64,000 bases of DNA, from assembly GCA_024638765.1 (NCBI GenBank), contig JAHEJT010000008.1, positions 1-64,000 on the forward strand, read 5' to 3'. The position numbers and the translations under genes are program-made. Below are positions 33,569-42,743 of this stretch, in pieces. The notes under the pieces were generated by a model. The model saw nothing but the letters and a program-made list of their open reading frames with translations, did not search any database and had not been told where the DNA came from. The DNA is from Verrucomicrobiales bacterium (lineage in GTDB: Bacteria; Verrucomicrobiota; Verrucomicrobiia; Verrucomicrobiales; DEV007). How positions within the stretch are numbered: position 1 is the stretch's first letter; the number at the start of each line of letters is the position of its first letter.

Positions 33569-34495
33569 TTAAGCGCGCGCCGGAGCGCGCAACGCAAACG
33601 AAAGCTCCGCAATCCGCAGGCAGAGCGCTGCAAAATCAATCCCGGCCTCTTTGGCCGCCTTCGGCAGAAGACTGCTCTCCGTCATACCCGGGATCGTGTT
33701 CACTTCCAGGACCCACGGCTCGCCCTCCCCATCGAGGAGAAGATCCACCCGGGAATAAATCTCCACTCCCAGCGCCCGATGCGCCGCAAGCGCTGCCCCT
33801 TGAACCTTTTCCGTCCTCCCCTCCCCTAGCTGCGCCGGACAAAAGTAATCCGTCCCGCCCTCTTCCAGGAGCCAGGGATACTTGTTCTTCATGTCATAAA
33901 ATCCCGAGCGCGGCTGGATATGCACCACCGGCAGGGTTTCCCCGTCCAGGATCCCCACCGTCAACTCCTTGCCGTCAATCAACTTTTCAATTAACAGGCG
34001 CTTTCCGAACCGGGAGGCGTCTTCCAGAGCCGCCGCCCACCCGGATTCCTCCCGCACGAGGTGCACCCCGACACTCGATCCTTCGCAAGCCGGCTTCACC
34101 ACGAGGGGAAATTCCATCTCCGGCCGATCCCGCTCGTCCAAATCCAAAACTTCGTGTGCCGGCGTCGGCACCCCGTGACTGCTAAACCGCTCTTTACTCA
34201 AGAATTTGTCGAACGCCAGACGACTGCTCTCCACCCCCGCCCCGGTGTACGCAATCCCTCTCTTTTCAAGAAGCTCCTGGAAATCACCGTCCTCCCCGAA
34301 GGTCCCGTGAATCAGGTTGTATACCAGGTCCACACCTTCCGGCACCTCAAAGTCCGGTCCCCGCACATCCATCTGCACCAAGTCGAGCCCGCAGGATTCC
34401 AGCGCGCCCCGCACCGCCTCCGCCGAAGCCAGAGAGATTTCTCTCTCCGAACCCGGGCCGCCGCCGGCTATCGCAATTCTCTTATTTTCCAGCAT
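33569..34495 (-). CDS. ddl: D-alanine--D-alanine ligase
   Basis: A 308-residue ATP-grasp enzyme making D-Ala-D-Ala for the peptidoglycan stem. GGPGSEREISLASA opens the protein, followed by YNLIHGTFGEDG, PLVVKPACEGSSVGV and the metal site EVNTIPGMTESSLLPK. The ATG at 34493-34495 is preferred because GAGGAG lies just upstream at better spacing than for the adjacent ATG at 34496-34498; upstream in-frame codons overlap murC/B and look like noise. It is separate from the MurC/MurB fusion, unlike chlamydial MurC-Ddl. The gap to the fusion stop is 22 bp. Confidence 0.95.
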   Translation of the reverse strand: MLENKRIAIAGGGPGSEREISLASAEAVRGALESCGLDLVQMDVRGPDFEVPEGVDLVYNLIHGTFGEDGDFQELLEKRGIAYTGAGVESSRLAFDKFLSKERFSSHGVPTPAHEVLDLDERDRPEMEFPLVVKPACEGSSVGVHLVREESGWAAALEDASRFGKRLLIEKLIDGKELTVGILDGETLPVVHIQPRSGFYDMKNKYPWLLEEGGTDYFCPAQLGEGRTEKVQGAALAAHRALGVEIYSRVDLLLDGEGEPWVLEVNTIPGMTESSLLPKAAKEAGIDFAALCLRIAELSFALRAPARA

Positions 34496-34517
34496 CATCT
34501 CCTCGAAAATCTCCGCT

Positions 34518-36842
34518 CTATGTGTACTTGCCCGAGGTAAATAAGTCTTCTTCCCCGAGAATCTGCACTTCCGTCTCCAGTTCGATATTCCGTTCCTCTC
34601 GCGCCGCCGACTTGATCTGATCGATAATCGATAAGACCTCTGCCGCCGAGGCCTCTCCCTCATTGACGATAAAATTGCCGTGCACCTCCGAAACCCGCGC
34701 CGCACCCACCCGCAAATCTTTCAATCCCAACTCTTCCACCAACCGGCCGGCGGGACATTCTTCGGGATTCTTGAATATACAGCCCGCGCTGGCGGCCACC
34801 GGCTGCGAGTCGCGCCGCTTGCGCATGGACTCTTCCATACGCGCGTCGATCTGCGCCGCTTCCGTGGGCCGGCCCCGGAACACCGCCGAAACCGCGTAGT
34901 TATCCCGCAGCTCGGGAACATTCCGGTAATAACTTACAATTTCATCGGCCGATTTCTCCTCCAGACTCCCTCCACCATCAAGATAGCGGACGCTGACGAC
35001 CTGATCGAAAGTGGCGCTCCCCATAGCGCCCGCATTCATGCGCAGTCCGCCGCCCACGTTCCCCGGGATTCCCTCCATCCACTCGAATCCTCCCAGGCCT
35101 GCGTTTTTCGCGGCGGCGGCCACCTGCTTGAAGCGCGCGCCCACTCCGGCCACGATGCAATCCCCCTCCACCCGCACCTCGGAGAATTCCCCCTTGGAAG
35201 GATGCGCAACCACCCCGGCGATGCCCCCGTCCCGCACCAGCAGGTTCGAGCCGCGGCCGATAACCCTCAGGGGAATACTTCGCTCCCGGCAGAAGCGCAC
35301 CAGCCGCGCAAAGCCCTCCACGCTGCGGGTCTCCACCCAGAATTGCGCGGGCCCGCCAACCCGCAAGGTCGTGTGGCGGCTCATCGGCTCGTAAAGCCTG
35401 AACACGGCTTCTTCCTCCTGCACGCATTCCCGCATTGCATCCAGCACCGCCATGTCTGCTGCAATCCGCGTGGCTGCTTCGTGCACGTTACCGGCCCCGA
35501 GACTGAGAAAGAAATCGCCTTCCCTCAAATAATTACCGACCCGAAGATGGGCGCGATCGAGCTCGGGAGTATAAAATGCCTCCACCCCCCGGCCCTGCTT
35601 CAGGATCTCGTCGACGACGGTCTGTCCGCTGATCCCGGGAATCGGCGGTTCGCTGGCCGGATAAACGTCCGTCACAAAGACGGCGTCCACCCCCTCGAAA
35701 GCGCTCCCGAACTCCGCGGCCAGCGATCGCGTGCGCGTGTAACGATGGGGCTGGAATAAACACACCAGCCTCTTCGCCTGCAAGGTGCGCGCCGTGGCAA
35801 GCGTAACCGCAATCTCTGTAGGATGATGCCCATAATCATCCACGATCGAAATTGTTCCAGTCTTGTATTTCCATTCGAACCGTCGCCGGGCCCCGCGAAA
35901 TGTCCCCAATGCTTTTGTGATGGCCTCGAATTCCACGCCCAGCTCGGACGCCAGCGCGATCACACTTAAAGAATTCAGCACGTTGTGTCGCCCCGGTATC
36001 CCCAAGGTCGCTTCGCCGAGACTCGCGCCCCCGCGACAGACCTCGAATACCATGCTCTCCCCCTGCTCCTGCACGGCGCGGGCCGAGTAATCCAGGCCCC
36101 TCTCCCAACCGTATGAAATCGATGCTTGCCGCTCCGCGGCCAGCGAAACGGCCCCGCCGTCTTCGGCGCAGTAAATAATCTTTCCCGATGTCTGATCGAG
36201 AAATTGCGCAAACACCTTCCGGATCGCGGCGACGTCCTCGTAAAAATCGAGATGTTCCGCCTCGACATTGAGCAATATCGCGTGCTCGGGATGAAAGAGC
36301 ACCAGTGTCCCGTCGCTTTCATCGCCTTCCGCGACCATGTAATCCCCAGCCTTCTCCCAGTGCGCGTTGGTTCCCAATACCGGGATCTCCGCGCCCACGT
36401 AATGCGAACACCTGACCCCCGCCTGCCGAAGCACGTGCGCCGCCATCGCGGAGGTGGTCGTCTTCCCGTGAGTCCCCGCAACCAGAATTCCCCGCTTCCC
36501 TTCCATGATCGCGGCCAGGGCTTCCGCCCGGCGCACCAGTGTAATCCCAAGTTTCATGGCCGTGTCGAAGGCGACGTTGCCTTTCTTTACCGCCGAAGAA
36601 TAAATCACCAACTCGGCGTCCTCGACTGCTTCCGCGGTGTGAGGACAGGAAAAATCGAGCCCCACGCGCTGCAACCGTTCCGTCTCCACGGTGGTCACCT
36701 TGTCGGAACCGCTGACCCGGTGCCCAAGCCCGAGCAACAGCGACGCCAGGCCGCTCATGCCCGAACCGGCCACACCGATGAGGTGGATCCTCATCGGGCG
36801 TCTCTGCCCTTGATGCAGGGCCTGGGTCCATGATTTTTTCAT
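34518..36842 (-). CDS. murC/murB: MurC-MurB fusion: UDP-MurNAc-L-alanine ligase and UDP-GlcNAc-enolpyruvate reductase
   Basis: A 774-residue two-domain enzyme. Residues about 17-465 are MurC: IHLIGVAGSGMSGLA, the ATP loop GTHGKTTTSAMA and the DDYGHHPTEI metal motif. Residues about 480-774 are a short type II MurB with the FAD motifs IGRGSNLLV and EGIPGNVGGGLRMNAG. MurB's proton donor Ser is Cys here (ASAGCIFKNP), a change known in some type II enzymes. The start ATG overlaps the murG stop as ATGA. The fusion couples the UDP-MurNAc-forming reduction to the first peptide-adding step. No separate murB is in the cluster. Confidence 0.95.
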   Translation of the reverse strand: MKKSWTQALHQGQRRPMRIHLIGVAGSGMSGLASLLLGLGHRVSGSDKVTTVETERLQRVGLDFSCPHTAEAVEDAELVIYSSAVKKGNVAFDTAMKLGITLVRRAEALAAIMEGKRGILVAGTHGKTTTSAMAAHVLRQAGVRCSHYVGAEIPVLGTNAHWEKAGDYMVAEGDESDGTLVLFHPEHAILLNVEAEHLDFYEDVAAIRKVFAQFLDQTSGKIIYCAEDGGAVSLAAERQASISYGWERGLDYSARAVQEQGESMVFEVCRGGASLGEATLGIPGRHNVLNSLSVIALASELGVEFEAITKALGTFRGARRRFEWKYKTGTISIVDDYGHHPTEIAVTLATARTLQAKRLVCLFQPHRYTRTRSLAAEFGSAFEGVDAVFVTDVYPASEPPIPGISGQTVVDEILKQGRGVEAFYTPELDRAHLRVGNYLREGDFFLSLGAGNVHEAATRIAADMAVLDAMRECVQEEEAVFRLYEPMSRHTTLRVGGPAQFWVETRSVEGFARLVRFCRERSIPLRVIGRGSNLLVRDGGIAGVVAHPSKGEFSEVRVEGDCIVAGVGARFKQVAAAAKNAGLGGFEWMEGIPGNVGGGLRMNAGAMGSATFDQVVSVRYLDGGGSLEEKSADEIVSYYRNVPELRDNYAVSAVFRGRPTEAAQIDARMEESMRKRRDSQPVAASAGCIFKNPEECPAGRLVEELGLKDLRVGAARVSEVHGNFIVNEGEASAAEVLSIIDQIKSAAREERNIELETEVQILGEEDLFTSGKYT

Positions 36843-37948
36843 GCAGGTGCTTCTTCGATGGCGCGTGCAATTTCTTCGGCGGCGTCCCCCGCTCCCAGCT
36901 GCGACGCCTTCTCGGAAAGCGCGGCCAGCCGGGGAGCGTCCCGGCACAACTCGCGGAGCATCTCCGAGAGAACTTCGCCGGTCAGTTCCTTTTCATCCGC
37001 CATTACGGCGGCCCCCGCGCGGACAAAGACCTCGGCATTGCGCCTCTGGTGGTCCTCCGCGGCGTGTGGGTAAGGAATCAAAATAGACGGAACCCCGAAA
37101 AATGCCAGCTCCGCCAGGCTCGATCCTCCCGCCCGCGAAATCGCCAGGTCCGCCACCGTATACGCCATTTGCATCTCGTGACAGAATGGCAGGATCTTTG
37201 TGCGGATCTTGAGGCCGCGACAGGCCTCGGTCACCTCCCCGTGATCGCCCGGCCCGGTCAGATGGATCACCTGCAAAGCTACGCCTGCGCCGTCAAGGAC
37301 TCGCAGCGCTTCGCAGACCAGCCGGTTGACCCTCCGCGCCCCCTGGCTGCCTCCCATCACCAGCAGTGTCTTGACCCCCTCCTCCAATCCAAAAAGGTCC
37401 AGCGCACGCCCCCGGGGCACCGGCTCGCGAAACCCGGCACGCACCGGGGTCCCCACCACCCGGGTCTTGCTCTTGGGAAAATAATTTGCGGCTTCTGCGA
37501 CCCCCAGTAACACCACGTCACAGAAACGCGCTGTCAAGCGGTTGGCTTTCCCGGGAATCGCGTTGGAATCGTGCACCAGTGTGCGGCACCCCTTGCGCTT
37601 GCCCGCCACGATCGGCGGAGTCGAAGTGAACCCTCCCATCCCCAGGACCGTGTCCGCTCTGAACTCGTCCACCAGCCCGCGGCAGACACCATAAGCTTTC
37701 CAGGATTGCGTTAAGAAATTCACGGTCTTTAATGAAAATACTCTCCCTAGTCCGATCGCCGGTAACTTGCGAAACTCGAAGTCCCCATGCCCCTCGCTCG
37801 CCAGCCGGTCGATCTCTTTTTCAGAAATCAAAATCAACACCTCGTGACCACGCCGCCGCAGGCAGTCGGCCACCGCGATACCAGGAAAAAGATGCCCGCC
37901 GGTTCCACCGCATGCAATGATGACGCGTCGTTGCCCATCCTTACTCAC
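36839..37948 (-). CDS. murG: MurG N-acetylglucosaminyltransferase
   Basis: A 369-residue GT-B enzyme that adds GlcNAc to lipid I at the inner face of the membrane. The N-terminal loop GGTGGHLFPG, the GGSQGARRVN loop and AGGSSLAELA near the sugar-nucleotide site are clear. I choose the GTG at 37946-37948, which gives a normal length; TTG at 38018-38020 directly after ftsW would add 24 codons of low-complexity sequence. No strong ribosome binding site precedes either. Its stop overlaps the MurC-MurB start (ATGA), implying translational coupling. Confidence 0.95.
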   Translation of the reverse strand: MSKDGQRRVIIACGGTGGHLFPGIAVADCLRRRGHEVLILISEKEIDRLASEGHGDFEFRKLPAIGLGRVFSLKTVNFLTQSWKAYGVCRGLVDEFRADTVLGMGGFTSTPPIVAGKRKGCRTLVHDSNAIPGKANRLTARFCDVVLLGVAEAANYFPKSKTRVVGTPVRAGFREPVPRGRALDLFGLEEGVKTLLVMGGSQGARRVNRLVCEALRVLDGAGVALQVIHLTGPGDHGEVTEACRGLKIRTKILPFCHEMQMAYTVADLAISRAGGSSLAELAFFGVPSILIPYPHAAEDHQRRNAEVFVRAGAAVMADEKELTGEVLSEMLRELCRDAPRLAALSEKASQLGAGDAAEEIARAIEEAPA

Positions 37949-38021
37949 GTTCGAATAATGTTTGCTGCCGCCGGCCTTTCCCGGTGACGTTCCCCGCGAA
38001 ATGCGGGCGCCCCGTCCCAAG

Positions 38022-39182
38022 TCAAACTCGCGGCGTCAGTTTCGTCCGCAGGATCTTTGGATAGTTCTCAACCTCACTCTGATTTCCCTGCCGAAAAATA
38101 TTCAGGAGGATTCCCACCCCAACCATGCAAAAAAGAATGTTCGATCCCCCATAACTCACGAAGGGAAGCGGTAAACCCGTGTTCGGCAGCACAGCCGTGG
38201 TTACGCCGATATTCAAAAGAGCCTGGATCGCGATACAGCAGACGATGCCCATCCCCAACAACTTTCCAAACCGGTCGGGGGCATGCGAAGCAATCAGCAT
38301 TCCAAAGATAATGATGAAGACAAAACCGAGCACAACTGCCAGAGTGAAAAATAGCCCCAGCTCCTCGCCGATCATCGGAAAAATGAAATCCGTGTGCGCA
38401 AAAGGCATATAGAGCATCTTGAGCCTGCCGTTCCCGAGGCCCAGGCCCTCCGTGCCTCCCGATCCGAACGCCAGCGTGGCGTAATGCTGCTGGAGTCCCG
38501 CGTCCATTTTGTGCTTCTCCAGATCGAATAGGGCCGTAATGCGCACCATGCGGTTCGGAATCGCGTAAACCATCGCCCCCAGACCCGCCATCCCCACGAT
38601 GCAGGTCGCTCCCAGGTATTTCCAGTTACTCCCTGCGAGGAACATCACTGTGAAAGCGGATGCCCCCAGGATCACGGCGCTGCCCATGTCGACTTCCGCG
38701 AGAATCAGCATCATCAGGGTCCCCACAATCGCCATGGGAATCGCGAACCCTCGCACGAATGTTCTTTCCTCGGATGAATGCCGGGAAAACCATGCCGCCA
38801 GCCCGATGATCGCAGCCAGTTTTGCCAACTCTGAAGGCTGAAAGCGGAGACCCGCCAGTCCCAGGGCTTTCGCACTGATCCAGCGATACTCACCGTTAAT
38901 TTTCATGCCGATTCCCGGAACAAAACAGAACAGCAGGACGACCACCGCCACCGCATACCAGATCCGGGCCGTCCGCTGCCACCAGTGATAATCCAAGACT
39001 GCAAGTAACACGCAAGCCGTGGCTCCCAACAGCACCCAGATGAACTGGCGCTTGACGTCGTAATAGATGTCGTCTTCCGGAGTGCCGGCATCGAAAACGC
39101 TGGTGCTGCAGAGCATTGTAATCCCCAATGCCAGCAGCAAGAGCACAGTGACCACTAGTATTTGCGCGCTGCGATGAGACAT
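38022..39182 (-). CDS. ftsW: SEDS glycosyltransferase FtsW
   Basis: A 386-residue polytopic SEDS protein (about ten helices) that polymerises lipid II at the septum with FtsI. Signatures are SELAKLAAIIGLA in the middle, the LAEVDMGSAVI loop, the NGRLKMLYMPFAHTDFIFPMIGEELG loop in two parts around residue 275, and the C-terminal GLPLPFVSYGGSN. Position in the dcw cluster makes FtsW more likely than RodA. No rodA gene lies beside mrdA in this window. The LysM gene precedes it by 113 bp. Confidence 0.95.
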   Translation of the reverse strand: MSHRSAQILVVTVLLLLALGITMLCSTSVFDAGTPEDDIYYDVKRQFIWVLLGATACVLLAVLDYHWWQRTARIWYAVAVVVLLFCFVPGIGMKINGEYRWISAKALGLAGLRFQPSELAKLAAIIGLAAWFSRHSSEERTFVRGFAIPMAIVGTLMMLILAEVDMGSAVILGASAFTVMFLAGSNWKYLGATCIVGMAGLGAMVYAIPNRMVRITALFDLEKHKMDAGLQQHYATLAFGSGGTEGLGLGNGRLKMLYMPFAHTDFIFPMIGEELGLFFTLAVVLGFVFIIIFGMLIASHAPDRFGKLLGMGIVCCIAIQALLNIGVTTAVLPNTGLPLPFVSYGGSNILFCMVGVGILLNIFRQGNQSEVENYPKILRTKLTPRV

Positions 39183-39295
39183 AATGCTCTGCAGATCACC
39201 AGCTGCATTGTTTTCGATTTAACCGTGACACGAAACTTCCTCGCACGGGGAAATTGCCCGGAAATCTCCGGATTATTTCCCCGCGGACAATTTTC

Positions 39296-40291
39296 CTAAC
39301 GCTGCTCTGGAATATTAATCACCAATCCCACGCGAAGACTGCGCGCGTCGGTGATCTTATTCGCCCGCATCAGCTCCTGGTAATCGATGCCGAATCGCCG
39401 TGCGATTCCGTAAGGCGTATCACCGGAGACCACCGTGTAAGTGCGGGCTCCCGAAGCGGCAGGTGCGGGTGTCGTCACGGGCGCGAGCGTGGGCGCGGGA
39501 GCCGGCCTGACGACCGGAGCCGGAGCCGGTTCGAGTTTCGCCGCGGCGACTTCGCGCGGCGCATCCAGGGTCTCGGCCCGGACCGCCTTGGACGCAGGTG
39601 TCGCAGGCACAGGCGCCTCGGCCGCAGCCACGGGCTTCACCACCGCGGTCGGCGTCCCCGGCACCGGATTCTCCGCGATGTCCGCCTTCACGACCGCGGT
39701 CGGAACCGGTTCTCCCAGCAGTCTCTGAATGTCTTCCGGCTGGACTGCGCTGATACGCCGGTTCGGCACCAGCAGCACCATACCCGGGTAAACGCTCTTG
39801 CCTTCATCCAGCTTGTTCAATTCTTCCAACTCCGAAACGCTGACGCCCAACTTGCGGGCCACTGCCAGCAAATTGTCTCCGGAGCGCACCCGGTAATGCT
39901 TCATCCCAAGACGGGACGGATCGTCGACAACGATGTTCGGCTCGTCTTTCACGATCTCCTGCCGCGGCATGGTCCGTTCCCGGACCTCCGGGGTCACGGG
40001 CGCAACCGCGGTCTCCTTCTTGATCTCCGGAGCCGCCCGCACCGTGGTGGTATCGAGATCATCCGATGTCCTCTCGATCATTTTGAAAGCGAGGATTCCG
40101 CCAACCGCAACGATGTGCAGAATCAATACGATCCCGAACACGCGCGCCAGCTTTACGTTGGGCACTTCGGTTTGCCACTCTTGTTCTTCGGTTACGTGCG
40201 CGGAGAATCGGTGCGGCTTCGCCCAGAGGGTTTGCAGCCGCAGTTTTCCCCGTTTCACGCCCTTCCGGCTTATGGATGTCTTATCATTCAT
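39296..40291 (-). CDS. LysM-domain membrane protein in the dcw cluster
   Basis: A 331-residue bitopic protein. A basic cytosolic leader (about 1-48) is followed by a membrane segment (about 50-68, ARVFGIVLILHIVAVGG). Two LysM peptidoglycan-binding domains follow: about 131-178 (YRVRSGDNLLAVARKLG) and about 285-330 (YTVVSGDTPYGIARRFG), separated by an Ala/Pro/Val-rich linker. It begins 9 bp after murD and precedes ftsW, an arrangement I recall from other Verrucomicrobia. It may anchor the division machinery to the wall. No catalytic domain is present. Confidence 0.88.
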   Translation of the reverse strand: MNDKTSISRKGVKRGKLRLQTLWAKPHRFSAHVTEEQEWQTEVPNVKLARVFGIVLILHIVAVGGILAFKMIERTSDDLDTTTVRAAPEIKKETAVAPVTPEVRERTMPRQEIVKDEPNIVVDDPSRLGMKHYRVRSGDNLLAVARKLGVSVSELEELNKLDEGKSVYPGMVLLVPNRRISAVQPEDIQRLLGEPVPTAVVKADIAENPVPGTPTAVVKPVAAAEAPVPATPASKAVRAETLDAPREVAAAKLEPAPAPVVRPAPAPTLAPVTTPAPAASGARTYTVVSGDTPYGIARRFGIDYQELMRANKITDARSLRVGLVINIPEQR

Positions 40292-40300
40292 TGGTTGTGG

Positions 40301-41629
40301 TCACTGCAGTTTATTTACAATATCGCGAAACATATCTCCGCGTGCTTCATATCCCCGAAACATGTCGAAAGACGACGTCCCGGGAGAAAATAGTATCGTC
40401 TGGTCCGCCGTGGCAGCGGCCGTCGCCGCCCTTACGGCTTCTTCCAGACTCTCGGCCGCTTCGCATGGCACCGAGCCGGACCACGCTTCGACGAGGGAAT
40501 CGCGAATTTCCCCGATCGCCACCACGTGACTGACCTTGCTCTTGACGGTTTCCTTCAATCTCTCAAAGGGCAACCCCTTGTCCTTCCCACCGGCGATCAG
40601 CACCACGGACTCCCCCTGAGAGCGCAGCGATTGCTCGAGCGCGTGCAGGTTGGTCGCCTTGGAATCGTTGATGTATTCGTGCCCCGACACCGTCCCCACC
40701 AGCTCGCAGCGATGCGGCGGCGGCGCGTACCCCGCAATCGCCTTTTCCATCGTGGCAAAGGGAATTCCGCGAATGTGTCCCACCGCCAGCGCCGCCATGA
40801 GGTTTTCCGCGTTGTGCTCCCCCCGCAAACGGGTCCCCGACGCCCAATCGCAAACTGCCTCGCCCTCAAACCATATCTGTCCGTTCTCCAGGTGGTAATT
40901 CGCTGACGTATCCTCGGCGCTGAAGGTCACCGTCCGGGAACGCAGCGTCCCCACATCGCTGCAGGAGTTGACGACGGCATAGTCTTCGCCGGTCTGATTC
41001 TTGAAAATCCGGTGCTTGGCCTCGTAATATTCCTCCACCCCGGCATAACGATCCAGATGATCAGGGGCGAAATTCAACCACACGCTGACGTCGGGACGAA
41101 AATCAATGATGGCTTCCAACTGAAATGAGCTCACCTCAAGGGTCACCACCTCCACCGATTCAAAATCGGACGCCAGGACCAGGTCGGAGTAAGCTCTTCC
41201 GTAATTACCGGCCGCCACGCTTCGTTGTCCGCCCGCCGTCAAAAGCAGCTCGACCATCTCGGTCGTCGTCGTCTTCCCGTTGGTGCCCGTGATCGCAATC
41301 ACCGGCTTGGCATGACAGCAGTCCGCAAATTCAATCTCCGCCATCACCGGCACGTCGGCGTCGAGAAAAACCCGCGCCAGGGGCGACTTCAGGTCGATCC
41401 CCGGGCTCACCACCGCCAGCTGACTCAGCGCCGCCCCGTCGAGGGCGGATGCACCCTCGCGGAAGGCGATCCCTTCCTCCTCGAGGACTCGGCGGGTCTC
41501 CCCCGCCACGCCTCCGGGACCGTCATCGCGCACCGTAACCTCCGCGCCTTCGCGGCGTGCCAGCCTGGCGGCCGCCAGACCGCTACGACCCGCGCCCAAC
41601 ACGGAGATGTCTTTTCCCTGGTATCGCAC
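40301..41629 (-). CDS. murD: UDP-MurNAc-L-alanine--D-glutamate ligase
   Basis: A 442-residue cytosolic Mur ligase adding D-Glu to UDP-MurNAc-L-Ala. The N-terminal Rossmann domain starts VLGAGRSGLAAARLA, the ATP loop is AITGTNGKTTTTEMV (about 113-127), and LNFAPDHLDRY and YINDSKATN are the usual central and C-terminal markers. Length agrees with the family. It starts 10 bp after mraY and is followed by the LysM gene, so the three are almost certainly co-transcribed. Confidence 0.96.
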   Translation of the reverse strand: MRYQGKDISVLGAGRSGLAAARLARREGAEVTVRDDGPGGVAGETRRVLEEEGIAFREGASALDGAALSQLAVVSPGIDLKSPLARVFLDADVPVMAEIEFADCCHAKPVIAITGTNGKTTTTEMVELLLTAGGQRSVAAGNYGRAYSDLVLASDFESVEVVTLEVSSFQLEAIIDFRPDVSVWLNFAPDHLDRYAGVEEYYEAKHRIFKNQTGEDYAVVNSCSDVGTLRSRTVTFSAEDTSANYHLENGQIWFEGEAVCDWASGTRLRGEHNAENLMAALAVGHIRGIPFATMEKAIAGYAPPPHRCELVGTVSGHEYINDSKATNLHALEQSLRSQGESVVLIAGGKDKGLPFERLKETVKSKVSHVVAIGEIRDSLVEAWSGSVPCEAAESLEEAVRAATAAATADQTILFSPGTSSFDMFRGYEARGDMFRDIVNKLQ

Positions 41630-41639
41630 TTTTTTTCGT

Positions 41640-42743
41640 CTATCTCAGTTTCAAGGTCGCAAGTCCCGCCAGCGCGAGAATGATGGAGAGGATCCAAAAT
41701 CGAGTGATCACTTTGTTTTCGTGCCATCCCTTCAATTCAAAGTGGTGATGAATCGGAGCCATCGCGAAGATCCGCTTCTTGCGGATCTTGAAACTCGCCA
41801 CTTGCAGTATCACCGAGGTCGCCTCGATCACGAAGACACCTCCCACCAGCACGAGCAAAAATTCCTGCTTACAACAAATCGCCACCGTTCCTAACATGCC
41901 TCCGATAGCTAGCGACCCTGTATCGCCCATGAACAGCGCGGCCGGGTGACAGTTAAACCAGAGAAAACCCAGACCGGCCCCGACCAACGCCACCATGAAT
42001 ACCGCCAGTTCTCCTGCCTGAGGATGGTAAGGAAGAAAGAGGTAGGTCTCCGCGATCTTCTGGTTGCCTGCGATGTACGAAAATATCGCGTAACTCACTC
42101 CAACCGTAATCGTGCACCCGATAGCCAGACCGTCCAATCCGTCAGTCAGGTTGACCGCGTTGGAGCACCCCACAATCACCAACACGAAAAAGCCGATACT
42201 CAGCCATCCCATGTCCTGAATCAATGGTTCCTTCAGGAACGGCACGTAGAGCTTGCGGATGTATTCGCCGGTTTCCGGACGCAACAGAAGATATAAGCCC
42301 ACGGCCACCGCGATCCCCACCTGGCCGAAAAGCTTTACCCGCGCACTGATCCCGGCCGAACTCTTGTGCCGCACCTTCAGATAGTCGTCGACGAAACCCA
42401 GCCCTCCCATGCTCACCAGGATCACCACCATCGCCTGCACAAACGGGTTCGTCGGCCGGGCGCAGAGAATCGTCGCGATCAAGACCGACCCCAGCAGAAG
42501 AACGCCTCCCATCGTCGGAGTGCCCCCTTTGCTGTTGTGCAGCTCGGAGAGCTTGTGCACTTCTTCCGCCGACCGGATCGGCTGACCCAACTTCAAAGCC
42601 GTCAACTCCCGGATGACGCGCTCACCGAAAACCACGCACAACAGAAACGACAAAATACCGGCGCTCGCGGCGCGAAACGTAATGTACTTGAATACATTGA
42701 GGACCTTGAAGTCCTCGCTGAAGTTCTGGAGGTAATAAATCAT
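41640..42743 (-). CDS. mraY: Phospho-MurNAc-pentapeptide transferase MraY
   Basis: A 367-residue ten-helix membrane enzyme that moves phospho-MurNAc-pentapeptide to undecaprenyl phosphate, making lipid I. KGGTPTMGG, FVDDYLKV with the catalytic Asp pair, NAVNLTDGLDGLA and the C-terminal HHHFELKGW loop (APIHHHFEL) are diagnostic. The ATG at 42741-42743 overlaps the murF stop as ATGA, which decides the start over longer in-frame versions. Confidence 0.97.
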   Translation of the reverse strand: MIYYLQNFSEDFKVLNVFKYITFRAASAGILSFLLCVVFGERVIRELTALKLGQPIRSAEEVHKLSELHNSKGGTPTMGGVLLLGSVLIATILCARPTNPFVQAMVVILVSMGGLGFVDDYLKVRHKSSAGISARVKLFGQVGIAVAVGLYLLLRPETGEYIRKLYVPFLKEPLIQDMGWLSIGFFVLVIVGCSNAVNLTDGLDGLAIGCTITVGVSYAIFSYIAGNQKIAETYLFLPYHPQAGELAVFMVALVGAGLGFLWFNCHPAALFMGDTGSLAIGGMLGTVAICCKQEFLLVLVGGVFVIEATSVILQVASFKIRKKRIFAMAPIHHHFELKGWHENKVITRFWILSIILALAGLATLKLR

